Assembly: GCF_000167195.1 (NCBI RefSeq)
Contig: NZ_AADV02000008.1
Location: 14,640 to 63,368 of the forward strand
DNA length: 48,729 nt
Source of the DNA: Crocosphaera watsonii WH 8501
Lineage (GTDB): Bacteria; Cyanobacteriota; Cyanobacteriia; Cyanobacteriales; Microcystaceae
Reading direction: 5' to 3'
Part shown: piece after piece, positions 45,375 through 48,729 of the stretch
Numbering within the stretch: the first letter of the stretch is position 1
Layout of the letters: each line of letters starts with the position of its first letter
Position numbers and translations under genes: made by a program
The notes under the pieces: model-generated
Databases searched by the model: none
Told to the model about the DNA's origin: nothing
The model's input: the letters and a program-made list of their open reading frames with translations, nothing else

Positions 45375-45827
45375 TTACTGTAAAGCAGACAAAAATTGTT
45401 CAGGCGATCGCAGATTTAATTCATCAATGGCAACCCATTGAGAAACGGCAGAATCAACAACAACTAAAATTTTTCCTTGGGTCATATCTTCGTTAATTTC
45501 TACCAAAGCGCAACCTAAACTATTAGGTAAAAAAACAGCTATTTGTACAGTGCTTTCATCTTCTAAAACAGATTGATAAGTCAGTTTTTGCTGATCGTTA
45601 ATCAGTAAATAAGGAACATGATTGAAAGCCTTTAAAAAGCGAATTTGACTATCAATATCGAAAATTTTGAGATAAGACTTAACCACAGAAACCGCTAAGG
45701 TAGTTAAATAAACTTGTTCTGTATTAGAAAAGGTTTTACACCCTTCAGAAAATCTTTCCGCCATTTGATGATCTTCAGGTTCAATGGGGATCATTAAGGT
45801 TAGGGAACTGGGATATACTGTCATCAT
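45375..45827 (-). CDS. DUF1822 family protein (short form)
   Basis: The sequence HQMAERFSEGCKTFSNTEQVYLTTLAVSVVKSYLKIFDID is the N-terminal signature of the cyanobacterial DUF1822 family. At 150 residues it is about half the usual length (250-350), and it ends in a plausible stop. The function of the family is unknown. The frameshifted helix-turn-helix gene upstream on the same strand is its usual type of neighbour. Confidence 0.75.
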   Translation of the reverse strand: MMTVYPSSLTLMIPIEPEDHQMAERFSEGCKTFSNTEQVYLTTLAVSVVKSYLKIFDIDSQIRFLKAFNHVPYLLINDQQKLTYQSVLEDESTVQIAVFLPNSLGCALVEINEDMTQGKILVVVDSAVSQWVAIDELNLRSPEQFLSALQ

Positions 45828-45953
45828 AGAATTGTCCTGAAAATTTGCATAATATTCCTCTGATGTTCATCAAAAAGAAGAACACAATAAACGTTATTCA
45901 CTAATAATGGATAAATGTCATTCGGAGGAACTAGGAATCTCTGTAAGCAACTA

Positions 45954-46116
45954 ACCTGAGTTCGGAGTTCGGAGTTAGGAGTTAGGAGTTCGGAGTTCGG
46001 AGTTAGGAGTTCGGAGTTAGGAGTTGAGAGTTAGAGTTTTTTCGATGGCAAAATCAGGGTTTAAGACTCTTAATTTTGACCAGTTGTCTATAAATTTCCT
46101 TATATCGAACTCAGGT
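45954..46116. mobile_element. Small non-autonomous element with heptamer repeats (MITE-like)
   Basis: Perfect 11-bp terminal inverted repeats, ACCTGAGTTCG (45954-45964) and CGAACTCAGGT (46106-46116), enclose 163 bp. AACTA flanks both sides (45949-45953 and 46117-46121), a plausible 5-bp target duplication. Inside are about ten tandem heptamers (C/A)GGAGTT (45958-46025). There is no ORF. The right target copy overlaps the stop codon of the gene at 46119. A degenerate relative lies at 15593-15712. Confidence 0.7.
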
Positions 46117-46118
46117 AA

Positions 46119-46834
46119 CTAACCAAACTCTCGTTGTGCTTCTACAAACTGGCGAATATGACCAGAAAATTTATTAAGATTACGCTGAAAAAAAGTTCTC
46201 AGGGAAGAAGCATTAACTTGATAACGATGAGCAATGTCTTGCCATTCTTGACAATTTAAACGCTCTAAGAATATCTTTTGAAAAGTAACATGAGCATATT
46301 TCTTAGGAGCAACTTTTAATAAATTATCAGGATCTAACTCAACATAAGAATGGGTTAACTCAAGAAGACTAGGGGCAGAAGAATTAACGGGAAATTCTAA
46401 CTGGTTTAAAGACTCTGAATTGATTCGTTGTAGAGGTAAACCACTAACACAAGCTTCAGCAATCATCTGTAAAATAGCGTCTACATCACTAGGATTAGAC
46501 TTTTTCAAAGAATAGCAATAGTTGAGCAGAACTATCCAGCTAAAAATTGAATGATTAGCAAACCCTAAAAGATAAGACGGAATTCCTAATTTACCAACTT
46601 TATTAACCAAAGTAGCTAACTTATGCTTACAACGAATAATTTGAGCCTGATTCTTTTGGATAAAAGGTTCAACAGTTTCCTGTTTAACCTCCCAAAGATA
46701 TTTTTGTAAGCGATAGTCCCGGATTTCTCACAAATTAATTTGAAAGCCCAATCCAGAGATGAAAAATGATAATTTTTAGGACTAATAGAAATTTTGAATA
46801 TAGATGAATAAAAAAATTGACTTTGATTATCCAA
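46119..46834 (-). pseudogene. Helix-turn-helix protein, frameshifted, unknown role
   Basis: Two frames cover one gene: 46834 to about 46727 (ISPKNYHFSSLDWAFKLICE) and, from about 46727, the next frame (IRDYRLQKYLWEVKQETVEP), open to the stop at 46119. The join lies in GAGAAATCCGGGAC (about 46720-46733). The C-terminus, NCQEWQDIAHRYQVNASSLR and TFFQRNLNKF, resembles a helix-turn-helix of a sigma-region-4-like kind. Total about 238 residues if repaired. The gene stands before the DUF1822 gene on the same strand. I do not recognise the family by name. Confidence 0.5.
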
Positions 46835-46962
46835 AAATTGAGTTTAAGAGGGAATAATTATATTAACTTTTGATTTTCTCCACGATAAATAAGACTAAAT
46901 GAAAGTATCAGTCAGTCAACAACTTATGATAGATATCTTTTTTAAAAAACAACTTATTCTAC

Positions 46963-48446
46963 TTATCCAGTATTAGGAATAGTTTTAATTCTTTTGTTAG
47001 CAATAGACAAAATATCTTGATAAGGACAAGCACTAGCTATAGCGATAATAATTCTTCTACAACTAATCTTTATTCTGGCTCCCAACTTAAGAAGATTTAG
47101 ACGTATTCTTCCCACAGTTGCTTTAGCCAATGAAGTTTTTTTTAAACAGTGTTGACGAAAAGCATTTATGAGAACATAAGCCCAGGAATGTATCCATAAT
47201 CTTAGTTGATTACTTTGAAATGTTTGAGTTGAAGTTCTATCAGCTAACAAGTCTAATTGTTGTTCTTTACTCCGATTTTCCATCTCGCCTCTCGGACAGT
47301 ATTTTTTTGTATAAAGTTTTGAGGGTGGAATTTTTGAAGCGGGCAAAGATGTCACCACATGGCGCATTTTTAAGCCATCACTTCCATAACAAACTTTTGT
47401 CACTACTCTTCTTTGACAACTCCATGACTTTTCTGTTTTATAACGAATAGAGCGATGCCAAGTAGAAATTGGTACTAATTTTTTAACTTCTTCTAAATCT
47501 TCTTTTTTCTGAAATAAACTATCCATTAATTCAATTATTGGAGCTAGTTTTTTTTCATATTCATGTTTGGCTTTTTCAATTACATCATCCGCTCGTAACT
47601 TAAGAACGCCATTTGTTCCCATAGCTATAACATAATCAACTAAAGGCTGATTTTCACAAAAATAGAAGATTTCTTCACGGGCATAGGCACTATCACCCTA
47701 ACTAGGATATGAGTCTCTGACCATTTTTCTCTAATTAGTCCGATAATTCTTTGTAATTCGTCTAAGGCTCCATCGGCTGGATCTACATTAGATGAACGAA
47801 GTTTAGCAACTAATAAATGATGCCCACAGAAAATATATAAAGGAGCATAACATACTCCGTGATAATAACTATTAAAAAATGCCCCTTCTTGATTACCATG
47901 TACTTGGTCATCCGTGACATCCATATCTAATATAATACTTAAGGGAGGTTTTTTATAAGACTCTAAAAAAAATTCGACAAAAGATTTTTCAATGGCTTCA
48001 AAGTTGGGTTCTATTTTATGATAACGACTCGTTTTTTGGTCGAAAATAGTCTCAGGACAATATTCCAATCTATTAATTGTACTTTTTCCAGCTAACCATC
48101 CCTTTTTATCTTCAAGTTCATTAAGCTTTTCTAAAGCGATCTTAAGGGCAGGATCGTGGCGTAATTTATCATGGTCATTGACATCTTCATAGCCTAAAAT
48201 AATTCCATAAAGCCTTTGTGCTAATAACTCATGAACGGAATGATCTACATAAGATTGATGACGATGATCTTGAAAACAGTTACCAAACTTCTCCGTAATT
48301 CCCAGTTTTTTATCCAACTCAGCTATCCAGACAATCCCCGCATCTGAAGTGATTAGTCCCCCATCAAAATTAGCGATTATTTCTTTTCCTTTCTGTTTAC
48401 TAAAGTTGATTAATTGACGAGGGGTTCGGGGATGACTGGGACTCAT
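46963..48446 (-). pseudogene. IS1380-family transposase with a one-base deletion
   Basis: The first part (48446-47640) has the IS1380 start IIANFDGGLITSDAGI, DHRHQSYVDHSVHELLAQRL and LGYEDVNDHDKLRHDPALK, and the first catalytic Asp in IILDMDVTDDQVHG. The frame breaks at GGG 47696-47698: one more G would give ILVRGDSAYAREEIFYFCEN, with the second catalytic Asp, running on into MGTNGVLKLRADD and the second ORF (47622-46963). That ORF carries the end of the DDE domain and C-terminus. The copy is dead by a single deletion. Terminal inverted repeats could not be identified. Confidence 0.88.
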
Positions 48447-48481
48447 TAAATCAGTTTAAGGTAAATTGTTTTAATAATTAA

Positions 48482-48487
48482 ATTATA
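48482..48487 (-). promoter_or_regulatory. Candidate -10 box of the IS1380 transposase
   Basis: TATAAT on the minus strand lies 36 bp before the transposase ATG. A TAGATT about 17 bp further upstream is a poor -35 match. The region 48488-48729 shows no recognisable gene; AACCCA and TGGGTT near 48649-48675 form a short hairpin. Confidence 0.3.
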
Positions 48488-48729
48488 GCATATTTTATTC
48501 TAACAATCTAGTACTATTAGAGATTTTATTACTAATTTTTTCCGAAAAATGAGTGATTGATTATCTTTTCATCTTTGTCTAATTCGGGTTGATTTTACTT
48601 TAAATCTGACAAAGACTGTTGGTGGGGAAATCTGGATCGTCTGTTCAACCCATTTCTGTAAGGATCTGGGTTGGAGAACGCAATTTGTAGAAATTGGGAT
48701 GGTATGAAGAAGTCTTCTGCTAGAATTAA

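Noticed and set aside
45958-46025. Heptamer tract as a CRISPR array
   Set aside because: The 7-bp units are directly contiguous with no spacers; this is a simple tandem repeat.
48595-48729. Structured RNA or gene fragment at the right edge
   Set aside because: A short AACCCA/TGGGTT hairpin is present, but no frame or motif is convincing and the sequence is cut by the window end.

Overview
This 48.7 kb window is cyanobacterial chromosome, most like a unicellular, nitrogen-fixing, marine Crocosphaera/Cyanothece-type genome. The evidence is a phycobiliprotein lyase (CpcS/CpeS type), an NblB-like HEAT protein, ferredoxin-thioredoxin reductase, system II cytochrome c maturation genes, Tab2, SLH/OprB porin, a Mo-nitrogenase C-terminal-domain protein, low G+C, about 20 copies of the HIP1 octamer GCGATCGC, and a heavy load of decaying insertion sequences. 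The species call is inference.

Layout. 1-2.0 kb: a lone CRISPR-repeat-like unit at the left edge, a truncated lipase-like ORF, a Uma2 nuclease gene and the ftrC-DUF309 pair. 2.3-5.4 kb: ribBA and a Tat-type metallophosphoesterase. 5.4-7.5 kb: an IS5-family element with a nonsense mutation, two tiny ORFs and an IS630 scrap. 7.5-24.3 kb: the housekeeping core, with porin, folC, ccdA, ccs1, a TPR protein, a lipase, Tab2, a cupin, a solo TnpB, mgtE, hemF, a frame-split C5 DNA methyltransferase, a lumenal pentapeptide protein, a CSP41-like protein, a bilin lyase and a HEAT protein. 24.5-36 kb: a glycan-related accessory region broken by IS66 and IS630 insertions, with rne and a Mo-nitrogenase-family gene in the middle. 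36-45.8 kb: HlyD adaptor, unknown coiled-coil protein, rpsB-tsf (minus strand), moaE, a broken PEP-CTERM/VWA gene, glmM, a triplicated 120-bp palindromic repeat, another PEP-CTERM protein and a DUF1822 protein. 45.9-48.5 kb: a small inverted-repeat element carrying heptamer repeats, a frameshifted helix-turn-helix gene and an IS1380 pseudogene.

How the genes work together. Most intact genes are single housekeeping functions. Real functional groups are ccdA-ccs1 (heme delivery and thiol reduction for c-type cytochromes), rpsB-tsf (translation), and the bilin lyase next to the NblB-like protein (phycobilisome assembly and turnover). Glycosyltransferases and a sulfotransferase lie on the minus strand in the decayed region and suggest a former surface-polysaccharide locus.

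The most interesting observations are: a non-autonomous element with 11-bp terminal repeats and a 5-bp target duplication that carries the cyanobacterial heptamer repeat, with a second, degenerate copy 30 kb away; a C5-methyltransferase split exactly at an A8 run in the direction that -1 slippage would repair; a multi-hairpin leader before rne; an IS66 copy without target duplication that truncates both neighbours; a 17-bp tandem duplication that kills a PEP-CTERM gene; and a triplicated gene-tail-plus-palindrome array. No complete new defence or biosynthetic system is visible.
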